A stretch of DNA of 64,000 nucleotides from Acidobacteriaceae bacterium (GTDB lineage Bacteria; Acidobacteriota; Terriglobia; Terriglobales; Acidobacteriaceae), in the NCBI GenBank assembly GCA_025462885.1, contig JAOAPN010000016.1, forward strand, positions 186,001 through 250,000, given 5' to 3'. Under the pieces are notes generated by a model. That model made no database searches, had not been told where the DNA came from, and saw only the letters and a program-made list of their open reading frames with translations. Every line of letters starts with the position of its first letter. Within the stretch, counting starts at the first letter, position 1. The translations under genes were made by a program, and so were the position numbers. Shown piece by piece: positions 8,421 to 16,054 of the stretch.

Positions 8421-8630
8421 CTAGGCCTGGGCCACTGGAATGAATCCATCGCAGCCGCTGATCGGGGTGACCTTCAGGTGCAGCGCTGCATGCTTGGGAT
8501 GACCGCACTCGTCAAGCAGGGTTGGTTCCGCCGACTTGCTGGAGAGGATCGTCACGAGAACTGCTGCTTCATGGTGGTGCTCGCCGAAGTGGTTACAGAG
8601 TCCGCATTGTCCGTCGTGAATGGCCTGCAT
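8421..8630 (-). CDS. Small His/Cys-rich protein, possibly metal-binding
   Basis: 69 residues with CGLCNHFGEHHHE at residues 9-21 and two further cysteines in DECGHPKH and ISGCDGF. A CxxC, four histidines within six positions and extra Cys/His give a plausible zinc or other metal site. The ATG at 8630 has a perfect AGGAGG nine bases upstream. This supports a well-translated gene and rules out a longer in-frame extension to 8762. No signal peptide. It sits alone between rpoD (plus strand) and a TM2-domain gene. Function unknown. Confidence 0.65.
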   Translation of the reverse strand: MQAIHDGQCGLCNHFGEHHHEAAVLVTILSSKSAEPTLLDECGHPKHAALHLKVTPISGCDGFIPVAQA

Positions 8631-8862
8631 GAAAACCTCCTGTATTACTCGTCGTACTGAAATTGAAGTGGATGTTGGCTGGCTCCGTTGCCCGGCGCCA
8701 CGAATTAGTACGACTCTACGCACGCTCGATCTGTCTGTAAATTGCGACTGATTGAGTCGCATTCGCCAATAAATACGATCACTTCCGTCGCATTGGCTCC
8801 TTTAGACCGGAACAAGCCTGCATCCTCTTGCGTACACTCATCAGCAAGTGGAGAGCTTGATC

Positions 8863-9321
8863 ATGCCTATTACCGACCCCATCTACACCGCGAATATGAC
8901 CGAACACCAACGCGCCTGGTTCTATGCCGAGTACGAGCAAGCCCACAAGGAGGAAGTCGTTGGCGTGCTGCTCGCACTCTTCCTCGGCAGCTTTGGGATT
9001 CACAAGTTTTACCTGCGCCAGAATGTCGCCGGAGTCTTGTATCTGATCTTCTCGTGGACTGGGATTCCCGCAATTCTCGGCTTCATCGAGTGCTTCTTGA
9101 TGCCCGGCCGCGTCCGGGATTACAATGCTGCCCAAGCCGCGTACATCGCCGGCCAGATCCTGGCCACAGCACCTCCACCGCCGTCCACATCATTCTCGGC
9201 CTCGCTTCCCGTGGTAGGCGTCTTGCCGACCACAGAGAGCTGCGCTGTCTGCGGAAGGTCCATTGATCCGACCGCGACGTTCTGCCCGCACTGCGGAGCT
9301 GCGAGAAGCGTTACCGCTTAA
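8863..9321 (+). CDS. TM2-domain membrane protein with C-terminal zinc ribbon
   Basis: 152 residues. A TM2 domain spans about residues 28-90: a first helix (VVGVLLALFLGSFGIHKFYL) with the family's GxxGxHxFYLG-like turn, then AGVLYLIFSWTGIPAILGFIECFLM. After a Pro/Ser-rich linker comes a zinc ribbon with C127, C130, C141 and C144 (CAVCGRSIDP...FCPHCG). The ATG at 8863 follows GTGGAGAGC and is preferred to a GTG at 8848. TM2 proteins sit in the inner membrane and have no settled bacterial function. The zinc ribbon suggests the cytoplasmic end binds a partner. Confidence 0.85.
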   Translation: MPITDPIYTANMTEHQRAWFYAEYEQAHKEEVVGVLLALFLGSFGIHKFYLRQNVAGVLYLIFSWTGIPAILGFIECFLMPGRVRDYNAAQAAYIAGQILATAPPPPSTSFSASLPVVGVLPTTESCAVCGRSIDPTATFCPHCGAARSVTA

Positions 9322-9337
9322 GCGTCATGGAGTGGCG

Positions 9338-11683
9338 CTACTGCCACTCCACGACGCTCTCTTTGGAGTGGTCGAACTCCACTGCCGTGCCTCCATCGAC
9401 AAGTTTCTCTGTCGTCCCGTTCACCTTCACGCTCTTCGGCTTAGCGAACCTCCAGCGCACGATCATGTGGGCGGCGGAGTCGCCGGTGATCTTCAGGGAG
9501 TGTCCGCTGCGGACGACGCTGCGGCCTTCGAAATCGGTGAGAGTGCTGGTGCCGCTGTCGTCGTTCAGCTCGTAGACGCGGCGGTCGTCCAGCGACTTGA
9601 CCGTGGTGTTTCCGCTCTCGCTCTGCGGCACAAGCGTCATCACGTCTTCGGGGATCTTCGGGATCACTGCGCCGGCGCGAACGTACACGGGGATCTTGTC
9701 CACCGGCACATCGACCACTACCACCTTGCCGCCTGAGACCGCGGCGCCGGTCCAGTAGTCCACCCACGTGCCTTCCGGCAGATACACCGGCCGCCGCGTG
9801 TTCTCATCCACCACCGGCGCTACCAACAGGTCCGGCCCAAACAGGTACTCGTTCTTCGCGACGCGCGCCTGGTCGTCGTTCTGATAGTTCAGCACCAGCG
9901 CCCGCAGGATCGGCATGCCAGTCTTCGTCGACTCCTGCGCGGCTGCGTAGCGGTACGGAAACAGGCTCATGTTGAGGACGGAATACTTGCGGTAGACATC
10001 CAGTGCCTGGGTTCCGCCAGTCTTTTTGTCCCAGTCCCACGGCTGCGTATTGGATTGGGAGAGAATCTCCATGGTCGGCGAGAACGCGGAGAACTCCGTC
10101 CAGCGCATGATCAGCAGCGGGTCCGGGGTGGTGGCTGTCTTCAGATAGCCGCCCAGGTCCGCCGCCCACAGGGTCATCCCACTCATGCCGGCGTTTAGGC
10201 CAGCGTTGACGACCGTTGGCAGACCGTTCTCCGGGCTAAAGCTTGCCTCGTTGTCCCCGCCCCACAGGAAGCCGATTCCGTTCGCGCCGGTAGTCACGCT
10301 GCGCGCAAACAGTACGCCGTTGCCCTTGAGGTCTTTCTGGATTAACTCCTCCATCGCGTTGTTGTAGAGCATGCCGTAACGGTTGCGCATCACCAACTTG
10401 TTGCTGCCATCCGCGAACTTTACGTCGCCCTGGAAACTGCCCTCAGCATCATCGTCCTTGAAGCCGTCCGCTCCGGCCTTGATCGCCTGCCGGACTTGAT
10501 CCTGCCACCAGTTCTTCGCCGAGGGATTGGTGAAATCGATCAGCGAGCCGAGTCCCTTCCACCAGCGGCCGACATACGGCGTGCCGTCGGGATTCTTGAC
10601 GAAGTAGCCTGCAGCAGCGGCTTCGTCATAGTTCTCCGCATGGGGCTGCATCTTGTCGGCAAACCCAGGCTCGCCCGGCGTATTGGACTTTGAATTGATC
10701 CACGACGTATGCCACAGGACTAATTTGTAACCTTCATCGTGCAGGTGCTTGACCATGCCCGGCGCATCTTCGAACTGCTTCGGGTTGAATTTGTAACTGT
10801 TATAGGCCGTCGCCCAGGGGGAGTCGATTACGATCACGCTGGCGGGTAGTCCCAGCGCCCGCGTCTTGTCCACGTCCTCGCGAACCTGGGCGTCGTCCTG
10901 ATGAACGTCGCGTCCCATCCAAGGCGCGAAGGACCAGTACGGCGGAAGGATCGTACGCTGCGTGATGCCGGTGAAGCGCTCCAGCAGTTTGGGAAACTCC
11001 GGTCCCTGGAAGACCACGACGCGCAGCTTCTCCGCTGGAACGGTGATCTCGATATCGGTGCCGCTGGTCGCGTTCATGTCGAAGGTGGCTTCGGCGGTCG
11101 TATCGACCCAGATCCCGTACCCGGTAGTGCTCATGAAGAACGGCACGGCCTTGTAGGCGCCGGAGCCCTTCGCGATGCCATTGTCCTGAGATGCGTTTTT
11201 TACGATCGTTCGCGCATGATTGAGCGTGTTGAAACGCTCGCCGAGCCCGTAGTAGTTGGCCGAGTCCCGCACCAGAAACTGCCAGGTCCCCATCGAGTAG
11301 GCGGTACTCGTGATCTCCAGGATGCCCGGCGCCAGTTCCTTGAAGTGGAGTTTATTGGTCGTCACAGCCGCGTCGTCAAAGGTGAAGTCGTGCAGCAGCA
11401 GATCCGGCCCGTCCTCGACGCCACGCGCGACATGCTTCCCCGGGATGGCTACAGAGACGGTGGAGAGATCGCGACGGACCAATCCTGCCACCGGAGTCTC
11501 GGCCGAGCGGCCTGAGGGGGCAGCCACCTCCGTGGAAGGAGTGGCCGGCTTCTGTTCGGCCTGCAGTGCTGGCTCCTGAGCCTGGGCCCAACCGGAAGAC
11601 ACCAGAACTAACGCAGCAGCAAGTACCACCGAAGAGCCCACACGCAAGTCAGAGCCCGAAGCCAAACCTGAAATTTTTCGCAT
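9338..11683 (-). CDS. Secreted glycoside hydrolase family 31 (alpha-xylosidase/alpha-glucosidase)
   Basis: 781 residues. An N-terminal signal peptide (VVLAAALVLVSSGWAQAQ) is followed by a GH31 N-terminal beta domain and the (beta/alpha)8 catalytic domain. FKDDDAEG near residue 405 aligns with the FKTDFGE nucleophile motif of YicI-type alpha-xylosidases, and LWAADLGGY fits the acid/base region (usual WSGDxxG). PPYWSFAPWMGRD is the substrate-entry loop. The C-terminal beta domains carry YLPEGTWVDYWTG, typical of the family. It probably removes alpha-linked xylose or glucose from plant or microbial glycans in the periplasm. Downstream of a small secreted protein on the same strand, but a terminator hairpin separates them. 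Confidence 0.92.
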   Translation of the reverse strand: MRKISGLASGSDLRVGSSVVLAAALVLVSSGWAQAQEPALQAEQKPATPSTEVAAPSGRSAETPVAGLVRRDLSTVSVAIPGKHVARGVEDGPDLLLHDFTFDDAAVTTNKLHFKELAPGILEITSTAYSMGTWQFLVRDSANYYGLGERFNTLNHARTIVKNASQDNGIAKGSGAYKAVPFFMSTTGYGIWVDTTAEATFDMNATSGTDIEITVPAEKLRVVVFQGPEFPKLLERFTGITQRTILPPYWSFAPWMGRDVHQDDAQVREDVDKTRALGLPASVIVIDSPWATAYNSYKFNPKQFEDAPGMVKHLHDEGYKLVLWHTSWINSKSNTPGEPGFADKMQPHAENYDEAAAAGYFVKNPDGTPYVGRWWKGLGSLIDFTNPSAKNWWQDQVRQAIKAGADGFKDDDAEGSFQGDVKFADGSNKLVMRNRYGMLYNNAMEELIQKDLKGNGVLFARSVTTGANGIGFLWGGDNEASFSPENGLPTVVNAGLNAGMSGMTLWAADLGGYLKTATTPDPLLIMRWTEFSAFSPTMEILSQSNTQPWDWDKKTGGTQALDVYRKYSVLNMSLFPYRYAAAQESTKTGMPILRALVLNYQNDDQARVAKNEYLFGPDLLVAPVVDENTRRPVYLPEGTWVDYWTGAAVSGGKVVVVDVPVDKIPVYVRAGAVIPKIPEDVMTLVPQSESGNTTVKSLDDRRVYELNDDSGTSTLTDFEGRSVVRSGHSLKITGDSAAHMIVRWRFAKPKSVKVNGTTEKLVDGGTAVEFDHSKESVVEWQ

Positions 11684-11736
11684 CTGTACACTCTAAAACG
11701 AACAAGGCGGCTTCGGCTTCTGGAGGCACGGCAAAA

Positions 11737-11768
11737 GAAAAAGGCCCCCGGATCGGGAGCCTTTCTCG
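11737..11768 (-). terminator. Terminator between the small secreted gene and GH31
   Basis: Stem formed by AAAGGC-CCCG and CGGG-GCCTTT arms around GAT, with single mismatched pairs. On the minus strand it ends in a T-rich run (CCTTTTTC then TTTT), and lies 34-65 bp after the stop of the gene at 11802-12149. Confidence 0.65.
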
Positions 11769-11801
11769 ATCATCGTGTCGTCTGATAATCCAGTCGCCTG
11801 A

Positions 11802-12149
11802 TTATTCAGCGGTGGTGCCATTGTGCTTCTGCGCTGCCTCGTATCCGGCGGTAAAGCTGGCGCGGTACTCGTCCTTCGCCGCTCCCTTTACCGGGGGGTG
11901 AACGTAAAGATGCGACACCTTGGCGTCAATCTTACGCTTGGCTGCTACGTCCAACTTCAGGGCTTCGATACCATCGCGGTAGCCCTGCTGAGCCTGCTCC
12001 GTTCCGGCAGGAGGTGTGTTCCACTCGGCTGCGGGAGCGTTCTGGGTCTGGTTGGTCTTAGCAGAGTCTTGAGCGCGCACAAAAGCAGGGGCAATGCTCA
12101 TCAACGCAACTGCAATCAGCGGCGTAGCGAAACGTAGTGCTTTCTTCAT
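11802..12149 (-). CDS. Small secreted hypothetical protein
   Basis: 115 residues with a clear signal peptide (KKALRFATPLIAVALMSIAPAFVRAQ, cleavage likely after ARAQ-type AFVRA). The mature part is polar, with QQGYRDGIEALKLD and HLYVHPPV followed by a Tyr/Ala helix (DEYRASFTAGYEAAQKH). This repeated G-Y-x-x-G/A pattern is common in small acidobacterial exported proteins of unknown role. An AGGATA motif precedes the ATG at 12149. No family was recognised and there is no catalytic signature. Confidence 0.75.
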   Translation of the reverse strand: MKKALRFATPLIAVALMSIAPAFVRAQDSAKTNQTQNAPAAEWNTPPAGTEQAQQGYRDGIEALKLDVAAKRKIDAKVSHLYVHPPVKGAAKDEYRASFTAGYEAAQKHNGTTAE

Positions 12150-12344
12150 GGTGTATCCTTTTCGCCCGGGTCTACTTTGACCTGTGGGCCGCTTAGGACA
12201 CTATCATAGAGATCTAATGAAATGCAAATAGCGGGCGCGGAAGATAGATCCGCGTCCGCTAATATTTGACTCCATGCTGGTTCAGGGAGGGGGCAAACGG
12301 TTTCTCGTGCTGGCAAACGTTCGACCTAACCCGCACAAAGCAAA

Positions 12345-13289
12345 CTACATATTGGTATGGCCGCCGCGCATGTCTTCATTGAACGTCGGCTTGATGAAGG
12401 CCAAAGCTTCGCCCATCTCCACTTCGTACCGCGCACGGTGCCCCATCAGGGCTTCCGTTGGGGTGGCGTACTCACCATCGGCCGTCCAGGAGCCTGCCAG
12501 GTGGATAATTCCCTCCCGGGCGAGGGCTTCGGCAGTCTTGCGGAGTTCTTGCACGGTGGTATTCAGGTACTGGGCATCGCGCGGATCGAGCAGCCAGACC
12601 GGCGCGCCGCCGCCCAAAACACCCGAAAGCCAGTACACCTTGGCCGCCAGATACTCCTGACGCTGGGCCTCGGTCGTGTCGTTGAAGCTAAATTTCTTCT
12701 GCCAGCGGCTGTAGTAGCGGGTCGTGACCGGAACCGGCTGGCGGTTACCGCTCTTTACCAGCTCCAGTTGCCCCTGGTCCATGGTCTTACGGACGGCGTT
12801 GTAGATAAAGCCTTCGGCGAACGGCTGCTCGGGAGCGGCGACGATCTCGGCGAACGTTACTGTCATCGAGGCTGCAACCTTGGCGTGGAGCAGGCTCTCT
12901 ACGCCGTCTTCCAGGCGAACCTCGCCATGCACCAGGTAGGTATCCGCGCCTGACGTGGAAAGGTGGAAGGGCCATGCAAACTTTCCAAAGCTCAGCGGGA
13001 GGCCGTGCAGCGTCAAATACATGTCCGGACGCGGGTTCTTCAGCCGTTTCGCGGCTTCCGTCAGATACGTGCCCACTTCGGCCAGCAGTTCAGCCCGGCT
13101 GAAATCGAACTTGTCGCTCAGCTCCAAAACCTGTGTTTTCGCTGGCTCATCCGCAAGTCCCAGGGTGAATCGCGTCGTCGGGTTCCCCGAGAAGTCCGCG
13201 CCTACCGCGCTGGAAACCACAACCAGCCCTGCAGCCTTCGCTGCAGCCCCAACTTGTCCTGCCAGAATTGCCTGTGCATCCACACTCAT
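12345..13289 (-). CDS. Conserved-looking hypothetical cytoplasmic protein
   Basis: 314 residues without signal peptide or membrane segments. Composition is balanced and strongly coding-like, with motifs such as SSAVGADFSGNPTTRFTLGL, PDMYLTLHGLPLSFG and VYWLSGVLGGGAPVWLLDP. I do not recognise the family. Several alternating beta strands at residues 95-160 and a Lys/Arg/Tyr-rich middle (TTRYYSRWQKKFSF) suggest a globular domain. It is a single gene, divergent from the PEP-CTERM gene across a 392-bp gap. Possible roles cannot be inferred from neighbours. Confidence 0.75.
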   Translation of the reverse strand: MSVDAQAILAGQVGAAAKAAGLVVVSSAVGADFSGNPTTRFTLGLADEPAKTQVLELSDKFDFSRAELLAEVGTYLTEAAKRLKNPRPDMYLTLHGLPLSFGKFAWPFHLSTSGADTYLVHGEVRLEDGVESLLHAKVAASMTVTFAEIVAAPEQPFAEGFIYNAVRKTMDQGQLELVKSGNRQPVPVTTRYYSRWQKKFSFNDTTEAQRQEYLAAKVYWLSGVLGGGAPVWLLDPRDAQYLNTTVQELRKTAEALAREGIIHLAGSWTADGEYATPTEALMGHRARYEVEMGEALAFIKPTFNEDMRGGHTNM

Positions 13290-13681
13290 TGCTCGATCTT
13301 CCTTTTCATTTCCAAGAATCCATGCGCTTCTCCCATCTTATCGACTCTTACGGTTTCGGTGCGAATCCCGGTGCAAACAGACTTGGTTATTTCGCAGTAC
13401 AGTGCAAAACCTGGGAGGCTCCAATCAAGCCTGATCTCTCGTCCGAGGCAGCTTAGAGGAGGGGGATCCGATTCAAATGGGTAAACTCATTCCTAAACAG
13501 ATGAAAAGAAATGCCTAGAGACTGTCAGGCGAGCCTTTTAAGGAAGCATGCAAAGAACTGCAGATGCAATTACTTGCGCAGCATTTGTCATATCAAGTTA
13601 AGTGGCCACAGAAGTGCTTATATCTGCATGCCGGGGAATCGATCCCCTTGCGACATTTCAGGCCCTAGGAGATTCTTTTTC
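13290..13681. other. Divergent intergenic region
   Basis: The 392 bp between two divergently transcribed genes must hold promoters for both. It is more AT-rich than its neighbours in the right half. AGGAG at about 13667-13671 is the ribosome-binding site of the PEP-CTERM gene. I see no convincing hairpin, palindrome or RNA. Confidence 0.4.
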
Positions 13682-14236
13682 ATGAAATTGTTTGCTCTTA
13701 TTGCACTTTCTGCTTTGACGATCGGCTCGGCATCCTATGCCAAAGCTGACATCATTTCTATCAGTGGCAGCGACACCTACACTACCACCGGCTCGCCCGT
13801 GACCGGATTCGATATCAGCTTCGATCCCCTCGCCAATATCGGCGGCACCTCGACCGGCATCTTCAGCTCATTTACGGGATGCTATCAGTGCGTCACCCTC
13901 ACCTCGTCCCTCTCCTACAGCGAAGGCACCGCATTTACCCCCACCGAGCTTTTCAGCATCGCTCAGAACGGTAACACGGCAACGGTCACGCTTACGTCCA
14001 TCAACAGCGTGACGAACGACCTCTCCGTCAACGGCAATGCCACGTTCGTAGTCAACGGAACGACATACTACGGCACCCTCGACTTCACCACTCAGGGCGG
14101 CGACCAGGGCGTCAACAATGTGACCTTCTCGGCGACCTCCACCACCAGCCCAGTTCCAGAACCCGCGTCTCTCGCACTCTTCGGAACAGGTCTGCTGGGC
14201 GCAGTCGGTGCGATTCGCCGCAAGTACAACGTTTAG
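13682..14236 (+). CDS. PEP-CTERM sorting-signal protein
   Basis: 184 residues with an N-terminal signal peptide (KLFALIALSALTIGSASYAKA), a Thr/Ser/Asn-rich extracellular beta domain and a C-terminal sorting module. The module is VPEPASLALFGTGLLGAVGAIRRKYNV-type, where the VPEP motif is followed by a hydrophobic helix and an Arg/Lys cluster. Such proteins are cut and anchored by exosortase (EpsH/XrtA) and are often linked to exopolysaccharide. No exosortase gene is in this window. ATG 13682 has AGGAG eleven bases upstream. An exceptionally long terminator hairpin follows 13 bp after the stop. Confidence 0.9.
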   Translation: MKLFALIALSALTIGSASYAKADIISISGSDTYTTTGSPVTGFDISFDPLANIGGTSTGIFSSFTGCYQCVTLTSSLSYSEGTAFTPTELFSIAQNGNTATVTLTSINSVTNDLSVNGNATFVVNGTTYYGTLDFTTQGGDQGVNNVTFSATSTTSPVPEPASLALFGTGLLGAVGAIRRKYNV

Positions 14237-14249
14237 TCTCTACAACCCT

Positions 14250-14303
14250 GCAAGCAAAAAGGAATCGGAAGCCCCAAGGGGTAACCGATTCCTTTTTGCT
14301 TGC
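14250..14303 (+). terminator. Long terminator hairpin after the PEP-CTERM gene
   Basis: A perfect 19-bp stem (GCAAGCAAAAAGGAATCGG at 14250-14268 and its complement ending at 14303) encloses an inner GCCCC-AA-GGGG hairpin. The descending arm contains CTTTTTG. It lies between convergent genes and could serve both. Confidence 0.8.
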
Positions 14304-14348
14304 TCAAATCCTGCTCTCTGCGCGTTCGTACATTCAGTCGATACTCTT

Positions 14349-14696
14349 TTAATCAGCCTGCTTTGGATCAGGCCCGTCAAAGTGGAACATCTCTTCCATG
14401 GGCCGCCACCAAGCCCCTTCCGGCGTGCCTTCGAGTGGAGTCTGCATCGGATTCATGACATCCCACCAGCGCTGGGTGTCGGGATCGGCTGCCATCTTCG
14501 CCATGTCGGCGTCGTGATCGGTCCCGTGGTACTCGTAGCTCGCAAACAGTTGTCCGGCCGAGTGGTAAATGGTGTAGTTGCGGATGTTACAGCTTTCGAT
14601 CGTCGCCAGCACCTCCGGCCAGACCGCAGCGTGGTAGCGCTTGTACTCGTCGTAGCTCTCCGGCTTCAGCCCGATGACCATTCCGTATCGCTTCAT
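14349..14696 (-). CDS. rhaM: L-rhamnose mutarotase
   Basis: 115 residues of the RhaM (former DUF718) dimeric alpha/beta barrel family. The catalytic His22 lies in YHAAVWPE, with the conserved IHSAGQLFASYEY-like strand (here YHSAGQLFASYEYHG), TQRWWDVMNPMQ and the C-terminal PMEEMFHFD. It interconverts the alpha and beta anomers of L-rhamnose before isomerisation. No rhaABD or rhamnose transporter is adjacent, so it is an isolated copy. The family also acts on other deoxy-sugars such as L-fucose, which would fit the FucP-like transporter elsewhere in the window. Confidence 0.9.
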   Translation of the reverse strand: MKRYGMVIGLKPESYDEYKRYHAAVWPEVLATIESCNIRNYTIYHSAGQLFASYEYHGTDHDADMAKMAADPDTQRWWDVMNPMQTPLEGTPEGAWWRPMEEMFHFDGPDPKQAD

Positions 14697-15072
14697 AAAC
14701 CTCTCCTTAGACCGTCAGTAGATCCATGCTGCAGTTTCGTTTGTAGAGTCAACAACATACACCCGACATTTCGTTCGACCCTCGAGTGAAACCGTTGTCA
14801 TTCCGGGTTTGATGCCTTCTCATCCAGACATTCTTCAGGCCCAACCATCTTAACCTTTGAAATCCATCTTTGGTTAGGTATTGAAAGTATTTCCTTTTCG
14901 GAATTCCCTGGGCAGTATCGACATATAGCCCTTGGAAGGGCCCACCTTCCAAAATTAGCCGAATTCAACCGCAGCGGCGAAGAGGTAACGCCGGGTTAAG
15001 TCGATACTGCTTCGTGGCCTTTTCCGGCTGGTCATTGCTTCCGTGCCCTCACTGCGCCATGATGGAGCCACG
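14697..15072. other. Intergenic region containing R2 repeat copy b
   Basis: Of this 376-bp gap between rhaM and murQ, the right third is the R2 element at 14911-15011. The left part (14697-14910) has AT-richer, non-coding sequence and must hold the rhaM promoter. No gene is seen. Confidence 0.45.
14911..15011. repeat. Dispersed repeat family R2, copy b (intact inverted termini)
   Basis: Bounded by GCAGTATCGAC (14912-14922) and its exact complement GTCGATACTGC (15000-15010). The inside has the family's GGAAGGGC...CCTTCC hairpin, GAATTCAACC and GGCGAAGAGGTAACG blocks. About 100 bp long, non-coding, like a miniature inverted-repeat element. Confidence 0.75.
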
Positions 15073-16008
15073 ATGTCGAACCCCACCCCTTCCGCGCCTG
15101 AAGCTCTCGCCGCCCTCGCTACCGAAGCCCGCAATCCCGCCTCCGAGCACATCGACACCCTTCCCACGCTGGACATGATGCGAGTCATCAACGACGAGGA
15201 TGCCCGCATCGCCTCCGCGGTCCAGGCTGAGCTTCCCCGCATCGCTGCCGCGGTCGACGCCATCGTTGCCCGCTTCGCCCAGGGTGGCCGCCTCTTCTAT
15301 ATTGGTGCCGGAACCAGCGGCCGCCTCGGGGTGTTGGACGCGTCCGAGTGCCCGCCCACCTTCTCCGTCCCGCGCACCCTCGTCCAGGGCATTATCGCCG
15401 GGGGGGACACCGCGCTCCGCACCTCCGCCGAAGCCGCGGAAGATTCCCCCGAGCAGGGCGCATCCGACCTGATCGCCGCCAACTTCGGCCTGTCTCCTGC
15501 CGGCGACCCGCTGCCCGATACCCTGGTCGGCATCGCCGCCTCCGGCCGCACCCCCTACGTCCTCGGAGCGCTCGCCCATGCACGCGGCCTGGGAGCGCTT
15601 ACCATCGGGCTGTCATGCGTGCCCGCGTCGCCGATCGCCAACGCCTCCGATATAGCCATCTCGCCGACGCCCGGCCCCGAGGTGCTCACCGGCTCTACCC
15701 GCATGAAGGCGGGGACGGCCACGAAGCTCGTCCTGAATATGCTATCCACAGGTGTGATGATCAAGACCGGTGCGGTCTACGGGAACCTGATGGTCAATGT
15801 CCAGCCCACCAACGCCAAGCTGGTGGATCGAGCGCAGCGCATCATTATGGCCGCTACTGGGGTGGATCAGCCTGCGGCTGCGGCGCTCCTTACCGAGGCC
15901 GAGACCGTCAAGACTGCAATCGTCATGCAGAAGCTGGGTCTGGATCGCGCGGCTGCCGAAGACCGTCTTGCGCAGACCAACGGAAATCTGACCGCAACCC
16001 TGCGTTAA
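15073..16008 (+). CDS. murQ: N-acetylmuramic acid 6-phosphate etherase
   Basis: 311 residues. MurQ cleaves the D-lactyl ether of MurNAc-6-phosphate to give GlcNAc-6-phosphate during cell-wall recycling. The SIS-domain core is evident: FYIGAGTSGRLGVLDASECPPTF near residues 76-96, and GSTRMKAGTATKLVLNM near 215. Glu92 in ASECPP and Glu123 in EAAED are 31 residues apart, the same spacing as the catalytic Glu83/Glu114 of the E. coli enzyme. ATG 15073 has GGAG upstream; a GTG at 15043 is in frame but lacks one. A glycerophosphodiesterase-like gene follows on the same strand after 46 bp. Confidence 0.95.
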   Translation: MSNPTPSAPEALAALATEARNPASEHIDTLPTLDMMRVINDEDARIASAVQAELPRIAAAVDAIVARFAQGGRLFYIGAGTSGRLGVLDASECPPTFSVPRTLVQGIIAGGDTALRTSAEAAEDSPEQGASDLIAANFGLSPAGDPLPDTLVGIAASGRTPYVLGALAHARGLGALTIGLSCVPASPIANASDIAISPTPGPEVLTGSTRMKAGTATKLVLNMLSTGVMIKTGAVYGNLMVNVQPTNAKLVDRAQRIIMAATGVDQPAAAALLTEAETVKTAIVMQKLGLDRAAAEDRLAQTNGNLTATLR

Positions 16009-16054
16009 AAAGATTCACCCCTACGCAATACGAATCCGATATTCTCAACCGTCT

